Of a DNA stretch of 64,000 nt, positions 50,538 through 58,741 are shown piece by piece. Every line of letters starts with the position of its first letter. The stretch's first letter is position 1. Both the position numbers and the translations under genes were made by a program. The stretch lies in NCBI GenBank assembly GCA_029243605.1, contig JAQWRT010000045.1, positions 86,629-150,628 on the forward strand. Reading direction: 5' to 3'. The DNA comes from Myxococcota bacterium (GTDB taxonomy: Bacteria > Myxococcota_A > UBA9160 > UBA4427). The notes beneath the pieces were generated by a model. That model worked only from the letters and a program-made list of their open reading frames with translations. It had not been told where the DNA came from and ran no database searches.

Positions 50538-52937
50538 CTAAACCAGCCTGAATTCCGGCGGGGGGTCTTCGAGGGTCCCCTCCTCAAGCATGGTCTCGAC
50601 CTCCTCCCGGGAAAGACCCAGGAGTTCCGAGGCCACTTCCCGGGTGTGCTCTCCAATCAGCGGGGCCTGCTCGGTAATCACTTCGGGGAGATCACTTCCC
50701 AGGAAAGCTGGGCCCTCAAGCAAGACCGTACTCAATTCCTGCTGCTCGACTGGCTTGGCATAATCCCTGTGAATCATCTGGGGGTCGCTCATATGGTGGC
50801 CCGGATGCGCCACAATTCCGCTGGGTACTCCGACGGCCTGCAGCGCCTCCATCACTTCCCTAGGCGAACGCTGTCGGGTCCAGGCTTGCACCCCTTCATC
50901 GATGGCCTTGCGCGCGGCCATTCGCCCATCGGCGCGATGATAAGAAACCTCTTCTGACCAGGCGGGATGACCGAGGACTTCCTTGAGGCGACTCCACTCC
51001 TCGTCATCGCGTACCGTGATGACACACCACTCTTCCTGTTCATCGTCTGCACAGCGGTAGCATCCCCAAGGCGCGCCTCGGGTGCTCGCATTGCCCTCGG
51101 GCACGACGCTACCCGGATCGAGACTTTCCCGGGCGAAGAGATCGCCGAGCAAGCCGATCGCCACCTCGAATTGCGCTGAGTCGTGGTGAGAACCCTGGCC
51201 GGTCCGCTCCCGAGCGATCAGCCCAGCCATTAGAGTCATCGCGCCGATTCTGCCGACAAAATGATCAGGATAGACCGCGGTCGACCCGGCTGGCCTGTCG
51301 GCATCTTCGGGGTAATTCCAAAGATATTGGAGGCCACTCACGGGATGCGTGTTGGGCCCGTATCCGATCCAGTCTTTCCAGGGGCCATAGCTCCCCACCA
51401 ATTGGCTCGAGAAGGAAATCATTCGTGGATTCAGCTCCCGAAGATCGTCCGGACCAAAGCCCATTCGCTCAATCGCGCCAGTCCCATTATTTTCGATCAG
51501 GAAATCGGCATCTTTCACCAAGCGACGAACGAGTTCCCGCCCCTTCTCGTTCTTAACGTTGACCCCGAAGCTCCGTTTCGTCCGGTTGGAGGATGCGAAG
51601 GAGGGGTTCATGTAGCTGCTCATGATGACGCGGATGAAGTCTGGCGCGTCGCTCGTTTCGATCTTGATCACGTCGGCACCGTATTCAGCGAGAAGCCGCG
51701 CAGCTTCGACGCCCACGGCGCCCACACCAAAATCGATCACCCGTAGACCGCGTAGTGGGTAACCGTCCGGGCTGGCCCCAGAAGGGGAAGCGAACACCCC
51801 TTCGAAGGCGGTGCGATCCTCTTGTCGGGAGAAGCCCTCGTCTCCGGCTTCACCCAACTCGGGAGCACCCCCAACGGGGCCGACGCGCGCTCCCTCGATG
51901 GTCAGAAAACCCGAGGGGACCTTCGCCTCAAACCCCGACCCGATGGAAACCGATGCGAAGGTTTCCCGGCCCACAGCATGCTCATTGCCGAGAACCTCGC
52001 CCGGATGCAAGAGCGGGGTCGCGGGAATTCCCCGTTTCTGGGCTTCCCGAGCGATCTCAACTTTATTCTTGTCCCGAAAAAAGCCTTCGAGCACCGGCAC
52101 GATCTGGTCCAGGGCGACGAGTCGGTTGATGAACTGATCGTAGTCCGGATTCATCAACTCCTCGGGGCTCCCGACCCATTCCACCAGGGCCCGCCAGTGC
52201 CGGAGTACCAGAACGATCATTCGCACATACCCGTCGGCACAGCGATAGAGCGTATAGATCCCCGATCCCATCCGGGTTCCAACCGTGGGGTTGAGCGAAA
52301 AATTCGGAAGCGACCAGTCCGAGAGATTGGCCACCGCGTCCATGGCAGAGACGTCGATGTGCTGGCCACGGCCTGTCTGGAGACGCTTCCAAAAAGCGAG
52401 AAGGGTCGCGTAGGCCGCCGATCCCGAGGCCACGTCATAGGCAAAGCTTCCAGGAATCATCACCGGCGGTTTTTCGGGAATCCCCGCCCGGTACATCATC
52501 CCCCCCATGGCCACCGCCACCATGTTGGTGGATTGGTAGCCGGCATAGGGACCGTCCTGCCCGAAATCGCTGATCGAGGTGACCACGAGATGCGGATGCC
52601 GCTCCAGGAGATCCGTTGCTCCAAGACCCAACTCGGCCAGCCGCCCCGGCTGATTCGACTCGATCAAGATATCGGCCTCGGCGAGAAGGGCCTCGAAGGC
52701 GCTGCGGCCATCGGGGCTCTCAAGATCGATGACGCGGCTTCGCTTGCCCAGGTTCCGAAAACCGAAATAGAGACTCGTGCGCCCATCCGGGGCAAAGGGA
52801 GGAAGATCCCGAGAGACGGCTCCCCCGGGCGGCTCGACTCGAATGACCTCCGCCCCGAGGTCAGCGAGCAGGCGCCCGCAGAGTTCGCCATTTTCATCGG
52901 CCAGATCGACCACGCGAAGCCCGCGCAGGGGTTGCAT
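50538..52937 (-). CDS. Double-domain CaiB/BaiF CoA-transferase
   Basis: A 799-residue fusion of two complete class III CoA-transferase domains. Domain 1 (residues 1-375) starts LRGLRVVDLADENGELCGRL and has Asp168 (FAYDVASG) in the catalytic position. Domain 2 (394-799) starts LRGLRVIDFGVGAVGVEAAR and has Asp558 (YPDHFVG). The two halves are joined by an acidic linker (SRQEDRTAFEGVF). AAGGAGAT precedes the ATG. The known enzyme of this length and layout is DddD, the DMSP-cleaving CoA-transferase/lyase, but many fused CoA-transferases have other substrates, and DddD identity cannot be claimed. Fusion gives an obligatory pseudo-homodimer. Confidence 0.85.
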   Translation of the reverse strand: MQPLRGLRVVDLADENGELCGRLLADLGAEVIRVEPPGGAVSRDLPPFAPDGRTSLYFGFRNLGKRSRVIDLESPDGRSAFEALLAEADILIESNQPGRLAELGLGATDLLERHPHLVVTSISDFGQDGPYAGYQSTNMVAVAMGGMMYRAGIPEKPPVMIPGSFAYDVASGSAAYATLLAFWKRLQTGRGQHIDVSAMDAVANLSDWSLPNFSLNPTVGTRMGSGIYTLYRCADGYVRMIVLVLRHWRALVEWVGSPEELMNPDYDQFINRLVALDQIVPVLEGFFRDKNKVEIAREAQKRGIPATPLLHPGEVLGNEHAVGRETFASVSIGSGFEAKVPSGFLTIEGARVGPVGGAPELGEAGDEGFSRQEDRTAFEGVFASPSGASPDGYPLRGLRVIDFGVGAVGVEAARLLAEYGADVIKIETSDAPDFIRVIMSSYMNPSFASSNRTKRSFGVNVKNEKGRELVRRLVKDADFLIENNGTGAIERMGFGPDDLRELNPRMISFSSQLVGSYGPWKDWIGYGPNTHPVSGLQYLWNYPEDADRPAGSTAVYPDHFVGRIGAMTLMAGLIARERTGQGSHHDSAQFEVAIGLLGDLFARESLDPGSVVPEGNASTRGAPWGCYRCADDEQEEWCVITVRDDEEWSRLKEVLGHPAWSEEVSYHRADGRMAARKAIDEGVQAWTRQRSPREVMEALQAVGVPSGIVAHPGHHMSDPQMIHRDYAKPVEQQELSTVLLEGPAFLGSDLPEVITEQAPLIGEHTREVASELLGLSREEVETMLEEGTLEDPPPEFRLV

Positions 52938-53172
52938 GAATATCTCCTTATTATCTCGGATGTTTTCTCGGGGGTTTTACTCTTCCGCCCCGGGAGGCGA
53001 AATTACCTGCTCCGAGTGACCGACTCGGCCGGATTATACCCCCCTCAAGAAGGCAATCGCGGCCCGCCCGCAGATGCCTCGAAAAAATTTCGGTCCGCCC
53101 TGCTCGGAGCCCGGATCGGTTAGGATTTATGATCCTGGGCTCGTTGCCCAACCACATGCGAGGAGTAGCGCC

Positions 53173-53646
53173 ATGCCCATCAAAGAAGGGGAAAAGATCC
53201 CCGATGTTACGGTCAAGACCAGCGACATGAAGAACATTACCACCGAGGAACTCTTCGGAGGCAAAAAGGTTGTCGTCTTTGCAGTTCCGGGCGCGTTCAC
53301 CCCGACCTGCTCGGAACAACATCTGCCCGGCTATATCGAGCATGCCGACGCGATCCGGGCACGAGGAGTCGACGATATCCTCTGCGTTTCCGTCAACGAC
53401 GCCTTCGTCATGGGCGCCTGGGGACGCGATAGCGGTGCCGGCGAGGCGGTCACCATGATCGCAGACGGAAACGGCGACCTCTCCAAGGCGATCGGCCTGG
53501 ATTTCGACGGCTCGGGAATTGGTTTCGGCCTTCGATCCCAGCGCTATGCCGCCATCGTCGAGGACGGCGTCGTGACCAAGCTCGCCGTAGAAGAGCCCAT
53601 GAAATTCGAGGTCAGCAGCGCCGAGGCCATCCTCGAAGCACTCTGA
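53173..53646 (+). CDS. Peroxiredoxin, Prx5/AhpC-TSA family
   Basis: A 157-residue thiol peroxidase that reduces hydrogen peroxide and organic peroxides. PGAFTPTCSEQHLPGY is the Prx5 signature with peroxidatic Cys46 and the supporting Thr43; a second Cys71 (DDILCVSV) is conserved in many relatives. SVNDAFVMGAWG is another family block. Length is typical. The ATG at 53173 follows GAGGAGTAG; the upstream part of the open frame is non-coding. It is divergent from the double CoA-transferase gene and is followed by a terminator hairpin. Confidence 0.93.
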   Translation: MPIKEGEKIPDVTVKTSDMKNITTEELFGGKKVVVFAVPGAFTPTCSEQHLPGYIEHADAIRARGVDDILCVSVNDAFVMGAWGRDSGAGEAVTMIADGNGDLSKAIGLDFDGSGIGFGLRSQRYAAIVEDGVVTKLAVEEPMKFEVSSAEAILEAL

Positions 53647-53695
53647 GAATTCCTGGCCCGAACCCTCGGGCATGCAGGATTCCAGCGCACCCGTC

Positions 53696-53733
53696 CCAGG
53701 GATCCGGGCCATAGCTCGGGTCCCTGGTTTCGT
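53696..53733 (+). terminator. Terminator downstream of the peroxiredoxin gene
   Basis: CCAGGGATCCG (53696-53706) pairs with CGGGTCCCTGG (53717-53727) over 11 positions with one G-U pair, around a 10-base loop, and is followed by TTTCGTTG. It lies 50 bases after the stop of the Prx5 gene and before the convergent amidohydrolase gene. Confidence 0.6.
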
Positions 53734-53773
53734 TGCGTCCGCTCGAGCGGCGCAATGAGTCCGAGAGAGGCGC

Positions 53774-54952
53774 CTAGACGGGTTGAACCAGGGAACGACC
53801 GTTCTCCCCCATGATCATGCGGATTTCGTCGGACGAGAAATCGGCGAGTTCATCGACGAAGGAGAGCGGATCAGCCAGACCCTCGGCGTGGGGAAAATCC
53901 GAACCGAAGAGAATGCTTTCCGCGCCAATCTGGTCACGAAGCAGATTGATATCGTCCTCGTAATACGGCGCCACCCAACAATGAGACCGCAACGCCTCGA
54001 CCGGGTCGCGCTTGTAGGCACCCGGCAGTTGGCCGTAGGACTTCTTGAGTTTGCGAACAAGCGAGGCCACCCAGGTGCTGCCGCACTCGATGCTCGCGAT
54101 TCGCAGCCGGGGGTGACGGTCGAATAGGCCGTGGCAAATCAGGGCGGCAAAGGTGTCGTGAATCGGCTCGGGCGAAAGGCAGCCCAGTAGGGCGTCGTAC
54201 TCAAAGGCGCGAAACTCCCGGGTGCCCCCCCACGCCTCGGCCGTAAAGGCTCGGTAGCCCGCATCTCCGGCGTGGAAAGCTACCGTGACCCCCGCCTCAT
54301 TAATCCTCGCCCAGACGGCGTCGTAGCTGGGGTCGGCCAGAGAACGGCTGGCATCTCCCAGCGGCACCGGCCCGGGCACCATGGAGATCAAGCGAGCCCC
54401 TCTCTCAATCAGGCGGTCGGCTTCCGCCCGCGCCCAATCCGGATCCATCAAGCTCAGATAGGGGGCCGCGAAGAGACGATCGCCGTAGGCAAAGCCCCAA
54501 TCCTCCTCGAGCCAGCGGTTGAAACCCGAGAAAGCCGCACACGCGGCCTCGGGATCGTGGCGCATGCTCTCCTGCATTCCCACGCCCAGAGTCGGAAAGA
54601 GAAACGCACCCCCCAGCCCCTGGGCATCCAATTGCTCCAGACGCACATCGCGGTCGCGATAGGCCGGACTGATCGGCTCCAGGCGGCCGAAAAGCTCGCG
54701 CATACTCTTTCCTTCGGGATTTCGGCCCCTAAAAAAATCGTCGAGACAGCCCGGCGCGGCGACGGGATCGAATGTCGGGTTGGGGATGAAGCGATTGATC
54801 TTCCCTCCCACCATCAATCGCTTGCGTCCCTCCACCTCGGCCCACTGCATGCATCGAGACTGCATGCGCCGGTCCACGTGGCGGATGAACGCATCCTCGG
54901 CCTCGTAATAGTGATGGTCCGCATCGAAGGCGGAAAAACCGAGTTCGTGCAT
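53774..54952 (-). CDS. Amidohydrolase_2 family metal hydrolase
   Basis: A 392-residue TIM-barrel enzyme. FSAFDADHHYYE holds the N-terminal D-x-D-x-H-type metal motif, VTVAFHAGD a barrel His, and ILFGSDFPHAEGL the C-terminal Asp motif (GSDFPH). This matches the ACMSD-like amidohydrolase_2 family whose members decarboxylate or hydrolyse aromatic and other organic acids. GGGAGC precedes the ATG. It is divergent from the TetR gene, with a 108-base gap that holds the palindromic candidate operator, so both are likely controlled together. Two more members of this superfamily are encoded just downstream of TetR. Confidence 0.88.
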   Translation of the reverse strand: MHELGFSAFDADHHYYEAEDAFIRHVDRRMQSRCMQWAEVEGRKRLMVGGKINRFIPNPTFDPVAAPGCLDDFFRGRNPEGKSMRELFGRLEPISPAYRDRDVRLEQLDAQGLGGAFLFPTLGVGMQESMRHDPEAACAAFSGFNRWLEEDWGFAYGDRLFAAPYLSLMDPDWARAEADRLIERGARLISMVPGPVPLGDASRSLADPSYDAVWARINEAGVTVAFHAGDAGYRAFTAEAWGGTREFRAFEYDALLGCLSPEPIHDTFAALICHGLFDRHPRLRIASIECGSTWVASLVRKLKKSYGQLPGAYKRDPVEALRSHCWVAPYYEDDINLLRDQIGAESILFGSDFPHAEGLADPLSFVDELADFSSDEIRMIMGENGRSLVQPV

Positions 54953-55030
54953 TCTTTTGCTCCCTGGCCGCCCGGATAGGCGTCATTGGTCCACCCACCC
55001 AGGGTGGAGATTTCTGGGGTGAACTTCAAT

Positions 55031-55052
55031 GAATATCTGATATAAAATATTC
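55031..55052. promoter_or_regulatory. Inverted repeat, candidate TetR operator
   Basis: GAATAT (55031-55036) and ATATTC (55047-55052) are perfect inverted arms 10 bases apart. Inside them lies a second perfect palindrome, ATATC-T-GATAT (55033-55043). The site is AT-rich in GC-rich surroundings and ends 8 bases before the TetR start codon, in the gap shared with the divergent amidohydrolase gene. Autoregulation by the adjacent TetR protein is the natural reading; it is untested. Confidence 0.6.
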
Positions 55053-55060
55053 AAAACCCC

Positions 55061-55699
55061 ATGACCCCCGAATTGACCGACTCCCCAGGGAAAACCAACG
55101 ATCCCCGCCCCGACGCCCGGCAAGACGAAAGCCGGCGGCGAAGGGCTCAGATCCTGCAAGCCGCTCGGGCTTGTTTCGGCGAGGAGGGGTACGCCGGGGC
55201 CACGGTCGCCCGGATCGCGGTCCAGGCCGGGGTCTCGAACGGACTCCTCTACCAGTTCTTTCGCAACAAGGAGCACCTCTTCCGGGTGGTGCTCAAGGAC
55301 CTCGTCGGCGACTGGGTGCGAGCCATGGTTCCCCGGGACGAAGAACCCAGCGAAGCCCTCGAGGGCATGTTCCGCCGCTCCGTGGATTTCTGCCGCACCA
55401 ACCCCCTGCTGCCCGCCCTTCTCTCCAGGGACCCTGCGCTCCAGCTCCAACGCATCCAGACCGCCAGTTCGGATCGCATTGAGCCGCATCGCGATCTCGT
55501 CGCCTCGATTCTCCAGGCGGGGGTGGAGACGGGAGAATTCAAGGCAGACCTCGATATCCGGTCGGCAGCCGATCTGATCTGTCAGCTTCAATCCGATTAC
55601 TCTCGCCGCGCCTATGCAAACGACCCCCGGTTCCCCCTGACACCCGCGATCATCGAGGCCGCGGTGCGCTTCATAGACGACGCAGTACGAGCCCATTGA
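55061..55699 (+). CDS. TetR/AcrR family transcriptional regulator
   Basis: A 212-residue regulator. The N-terminal DNA-binding domain (residues 27-73) has RRAQILQAARACFGEEGYAGATV followed by the helix-turn-helix RIAVQAGVSNGLLYQFFRNKEHLF, a canonical TetR pattern. The C-terminal helical domain would bind the inducer. There is no ribosome site before the ATG, only the operator palindrome, so translation may start from a leaderless transcript. It is placed between a divergent amidohydrolase gene and a co-directional catabolic operon beginning 38 bases downstream. It most likely represses both until a substrate is present. Confidence 0.92.
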   Translation: MTPELTDSPGKTNDPRPDARQDESRRRRAQILQAARACFGEEGYAGATVARIAVQAGVSNGLLYQFFRNKEHLFRVVLKDLVGDWVRAMVPRDEEPSEALEGMFRRSVDFCRTNPLLPALLSRDPALQLQRIQTASSDRIEPHRDLVASILQAGVETGEFKADLDIRSAADLICQLQSDYSRRAYANDPRFPLTPAIIEAAVRFIDDAVRAH

Positions 55700-55737
55700 A
55701 CCCGATCCTCAACCGAGATCCAGGAGACTGATCTGCC

Positions 55738-56625
55738 ATGTCCGAGAAGAGTCCAGCAAGCGTCATGCCCAGCGATATCCCCATCATCGATCTGATGCTG
55801 GGAATCCCGAGCGAGGATGCCAAGCGAAGCTATGACTTCATGCGACCGCTCTTTCGCGACAAGCAAAGTCTCGAGAGCTTCGACTTCCCTGTCGAGTACA
55901 TGTTTAAAGACGTCCCTCAATTCTCGAGCCTGGGAGATCGCATCAAGTACACCCTGGATGAGATGGACAAATACAATATCGAGAAGGCTCTGATCGGGGT
56001 CTCCCTCAGCGATGACGTCGCCCAGAGCGCTCTTCGCCAACATCCCGACCGATTCCTCGCTTCGTGTGGAACAGAGCCCAATAACGGCATGGAGGATGTT
56101 CGTAATATTGTCCGGCTTCACGAGGAGTTTGACCTGAAAGCAGTGGGCGCCTTCCCTGCTGGCTGCGTCCCCCAGGTGCCGATCAATGACAAGCGCTTCT
56201 ACCCGATCTACGCCAAATGCTGCGAACTCGATATCCCCATATTCGTCTGTGTCGGCGTTCCCGGACCCCGTATCCCCATGGCATGCCAACATGTCGAATT
56301 GATCGACGAGGTCATGTGGTTTTTTCCCGATCTCAAATTTGTGATGCGCCACGGCGCGGAGCCGTGGACCGAGCTTGCCGTCAAGCTGATGCTCAAGTGG
56401 CCAAACCTCTATTACTCAACCAGCGCATTCGCCCCCCGCTATTACCCGAAGGCCATCGTCGACTATGCGAATACCCGGGGTGCCGACCGGATCCTCTATG
56501 CCGGCTATTTCCCCATGGGCCTCTCCCTCGAACGAATCTTTGCCGACATGCCGAATGTTCCCTTTCGCGATCACGTCTGGCCGAAATTCCTACGCGAGAA
56601 TGCCGAAAAAGTGCTCGGGCTCTGA
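55738..56625 (+). CDS. Amidohydrolase_2-like protein without the N-terminal metal motif
   Basis: A 295-residue TIM-barrel protein. It has IPIIDLMLGIPSEDA where active relatives carry a D-x-H or H-x-H motif, so the first metal ligands are missing. VMRHGAEPW and ADRILYAGYFP correspond to later strands, but the usual GSDFP Asp is replaced (AGYFP). It may be a metal-free decarboxylase or dehydratase, or a non-catalytic partner of the amidohydrolase encoded at 57238. AGGAGA lies before the ATG. It opens the TetR-linked operon, 64 bases ahead of the unknown gene. Confidence 0.78.
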   Translation: MSEKSPASVMPSDIPIIDLMLGIPSEDAKRSYDFMRPLFRDKQSLESFDFPVEYMFKDVPQFSSLGDRIKYTLDEMDKYNIEKALIGVSLSDDVAQSALRQHPDRFLASCGTEPNNGMEDVRNIVRLHEEFDLKAVGAFPAGCVPQVPINDKRFYPIYAKCCELDIPIFVCVGVPGPRIPMACQHVELIDEVMWFFPDLKFVMRHGAEPWTELAVKLMLKWPNLYYSTSAFAPRYYPKAIVDYANTRGADRILYAGYFPMGLSLERIFADMPNVPFRDHVWPKFLRENAEKVLGL

Positions 56626-56689
56626 AAGAGAATTTTTAAAATTCGACCATGAAAATGAGATCCCGTAATCAACCATCGAGGACGCCCTG

Positions 56690-57241
56690 ATGAGCGACGC
56701 GCGAGGAGTCACCCACTACGACCAGATGCCCATCCCTCCGGTGGAAGCCCACACCACCCTCTTCGAGGCGGGAGTCATCGCCATCGGCGTCGAGTACCGG
56801 CTCCTCGACGATGCCATCGCAGGGGCCAGCGCCATGGAAGCGGCCTCTGGGAGCGCCTCCGGCGGGCTCCACTTCAACGACTCCGGGGTTTCCCTCCACG
56901 TCTTCGGCGGTCTCGGAGACCGTCGGCTCGAATTGATCCGCTTCGACTGCTTCGACGAGGACCCCCACTACCACTACGTCAACTGGCAGGCACGCAGTAA
57001 CCAGATGGTTCATATCGACCCCGATGCCCAGGGCGATCCCGCGACCTGGGCGATCGAAAGGATTCGGTCGCACCTTCCCAACATGCTCACGCGCGCGGGC
57101 GCAGGGGATATCGCTTCGTCGGTCGACCGCTCGGCCATCGAAGCCATCCTTCCCGCGGTCGAAAAGGAAGTCCAGCGCGCTCGCCATCACCACGACCCAG
57201 ACGCCATTCGGCGCGCAGCTCTCGGAGCGAATAAATCATGA
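56690..57241 (+). CDS. Unknown protein in the amidohydrolase operon
   Basis: A 183-residue soluble protein with no signal peptide. Its core has a beta-rich region with HFNDSGVSLHVFGG, RRLELIRFDCFDEDPHYHYV and VHIDPDAQGDPATWAI; the DCFDEDPHYHY stretch is rich in possible metal ligands. The C-terminal third is helical (AIEAILPAVEKEVQRARHHH). I do not recognise a family. Its stop overlaps the start of the next amidohydrolase gene by four bases (ATGA), so equal production and perhaps complex formation are likely. GAGGACG precedes the ATG. Confidence 0.72.
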   Translation: MSDARGVTHYDQMPIPPVEAHTTLFEAGVIAIGVEYRLLDDAIAGASAMEAASGSASGGLHFNDSGVSLHVFGGLGDRRLELIRFDCFDEDPHYHYVNWQARSNQMVHIDPDAQGDPATWAIERIRSHLPNMLTRAGAGDIASSVDRSAIEAILPAVEKEVQRARHHHDPDAIRRAALGANKS

Positions 57242-58737
57242 CCAAGGCTCCAATCGGAAGTCGCGCCACGCGCTCAGCCCGAATTCGCTCGCAACTCGGC
57301 CACCCCGTGGTGGACGCCGACGGCCACTGGATCGAAACCGCACCCGTTATGAAGGAGTTCTTCCTCGACTACGTCAAGAACCTGGGGGGTTCTGAGCTGG
57401 CCGCCCGCTTCGAGGCTGCCGGCGGGCTCGACTACGACGACACTGTTCTCAGACCCTGGGGAGCCCTGAGCGCCGAGCAACGACGGTCGGGATGGGTAAC
57501 GCGCCCGCCCTGGTGGACCCTCCCAGCGGCCAACACCCTCGATCGAGCGACCGCCCACCTGCCTGGACTCCTCGCCGAACGCCTCGATGACTTCGGGATC
57601 GACTTTGCCGTCCTTTACCCGAGCCGCACCCTCACAACACCCGCCATTCGCGAGGACGAGCTCCGCCAAATCGCCTGTCGAGCACTCAACGTCTACCACG
57701 CGGAGCTCTACGGTGGCCACCGGGATCGCATGACACCGGTGGCGATGATCCCCATGCACACCCCGGAAGAGGCCATCGCCGAGGTTGAGTACGCCGTCAA
57801 CGAACTCGGGCTCAAGGCCATCATGATCAACGGCTTGATTCATCGCCCCATTGGCGAGGACGAAGTCAGCGGCGGAAAGGGAATGCCCAATTGGGGCTCG
57901 GGCTCCGGTGAGAGAATCGACTGCCTGGGCCTGGACAGCGCCTACGATTACGACCCATTCTGGGCCAAATGCGTCGAGTTGAAGGTCGCCCCCGCATCCC
58001 ACACGCCGGGCATGGGGTGGGGGAGCCGGCGTTCGATTTCCAGCTACGTCGCCAATCATATCGGCTCTTTCGGAGCCAGTATGGAAGCGCTCTGCCGAGG
58101 TCTCTTTCTCGGTGGCGTAACCCGGCGCTTTCCCGAACTCTCGTTCGGAATGCTCGAGGGCGGCGTCTCGTGGGCCTGTGAACTCTACGCCGGACTCGTC
58201 TCCCACTGGGAAAAACGGAACGCTGCGAGCATTCATGAGCTTGACCCGGCTCGGATCGACGGTGAGTTACTCCTCGAACTCTTCGACCGCTACGGCAACG
58301 AGCGCATGACGCGCAACGGGCCAGCGATCGCCGACTCCTTCAAGAAACTCGAGCCCGTCCCTCCTTTGACCGACGAGTACGCAGCCTGCGAAATCACTCG
58401 AAAAGAGGATATTCGGGATCTCTTTATCCCGCGTTTCTACTTTGGTTGCGAGGCCGACGACGGCATGGTGGCCTGGGCTTTCGACTCCCGGATCAATCCT
58501 ATGGGGGCTCAGCTTCGCGCGATGTTCAGCTCGGATATGGGTCACTGGGATGTTCCAGAGATGTCGGGCATTCTCGAAGAAGCCTACGAGCTCGTCGAAA
58601 AGGGACTCGTCGATGAAGAAGGCTTTCGGGATTTCGTCATGACTAACCCGATCCGTTTCTATACCAGCGTGAACCCCGACTTCTTCGCCGACACCCGAAT
58701 TGCCGAAGCCGCCTCGATGATTGCCAAGGAGAGTTGA
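57238..58737 (+). CDS. Amidohydrolase_2 family metal hydrolase, large version
   Basis: A 499-residue protein, about 100 residues longer than the usual family member. HPVVDADGHWIE gives the N-terminal D-x-D-x-H motif, VAPASHTPGMGWG a barrel His, LEGGVSW a further strand, and FSSDMGHWDVP an Asp-His motif in the place of GSDFPH. Such enzymes hydrolyse or decarboxylate organic acids. Start and stop are tightly packed: four-base overlap with the unknown gene upstream, and four bases before the SDR gene downstream. Substrate is unknown; the operon suggests a ring- or carboxyl-containing compound. Confidence 0.87.
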   Translation: MTKAPIGSRATRSARIRSQLGHPVVDADGHWIETAPVMKEFFLDYVKNLGGSELAARFEAAGGLDYDDTVLRPWGALSAEQRRSGWVTRPPWWTLPAANTLDRATAHLPGLLAERLDDFGIDFAVLYPSRTLTTPAIREDELRQIACRALNVYHAELYGGHRDRMTPVAMIPMHTPEEAIAEVEYAVNELGLKAIMINGLIHRPIGEDEVSGGKGMPNWGSGSGERIDCLGLDSAYDYDPFWAKCVELKVAPASHTPGMGWGSRRSISSYVANHIGSFGASMEALCRGLFLGGVTRRFPELSFGMLEGGVSWACELYAGLVSHWEKRNAASIHELDPARIDGELLLELFDRYGNERMTRNGPAIADSFKKLEPVPPLTDEYAACEITRKEDIRDLFIPRFYFGCEADDGMVAWAFDSRINPMGAQLRAMFSSDMGHWDVPEMSGILEEAYELVEKGLVDEEGFRDFVMTNPIRFYTSVNPDFFADTRIAEAASMIAKES

Positions 58738-58741
58738 AGCG

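Noticed and set aside
50538..52937. Firm call of the double CoA-transferase as DddD (DMSP lyase)
   Set aside because: Only length and domain layout agree. Fused CoA-transferases with other substrates exist, and no DMSP-pathway gene is nearby.
51822..53123. A 433-codon open frame on the plus strand
   Set aside because: It is antisense to the double CoA-transferase, whose two catalytic Asp motifs and ribosome site prove the coding strand.
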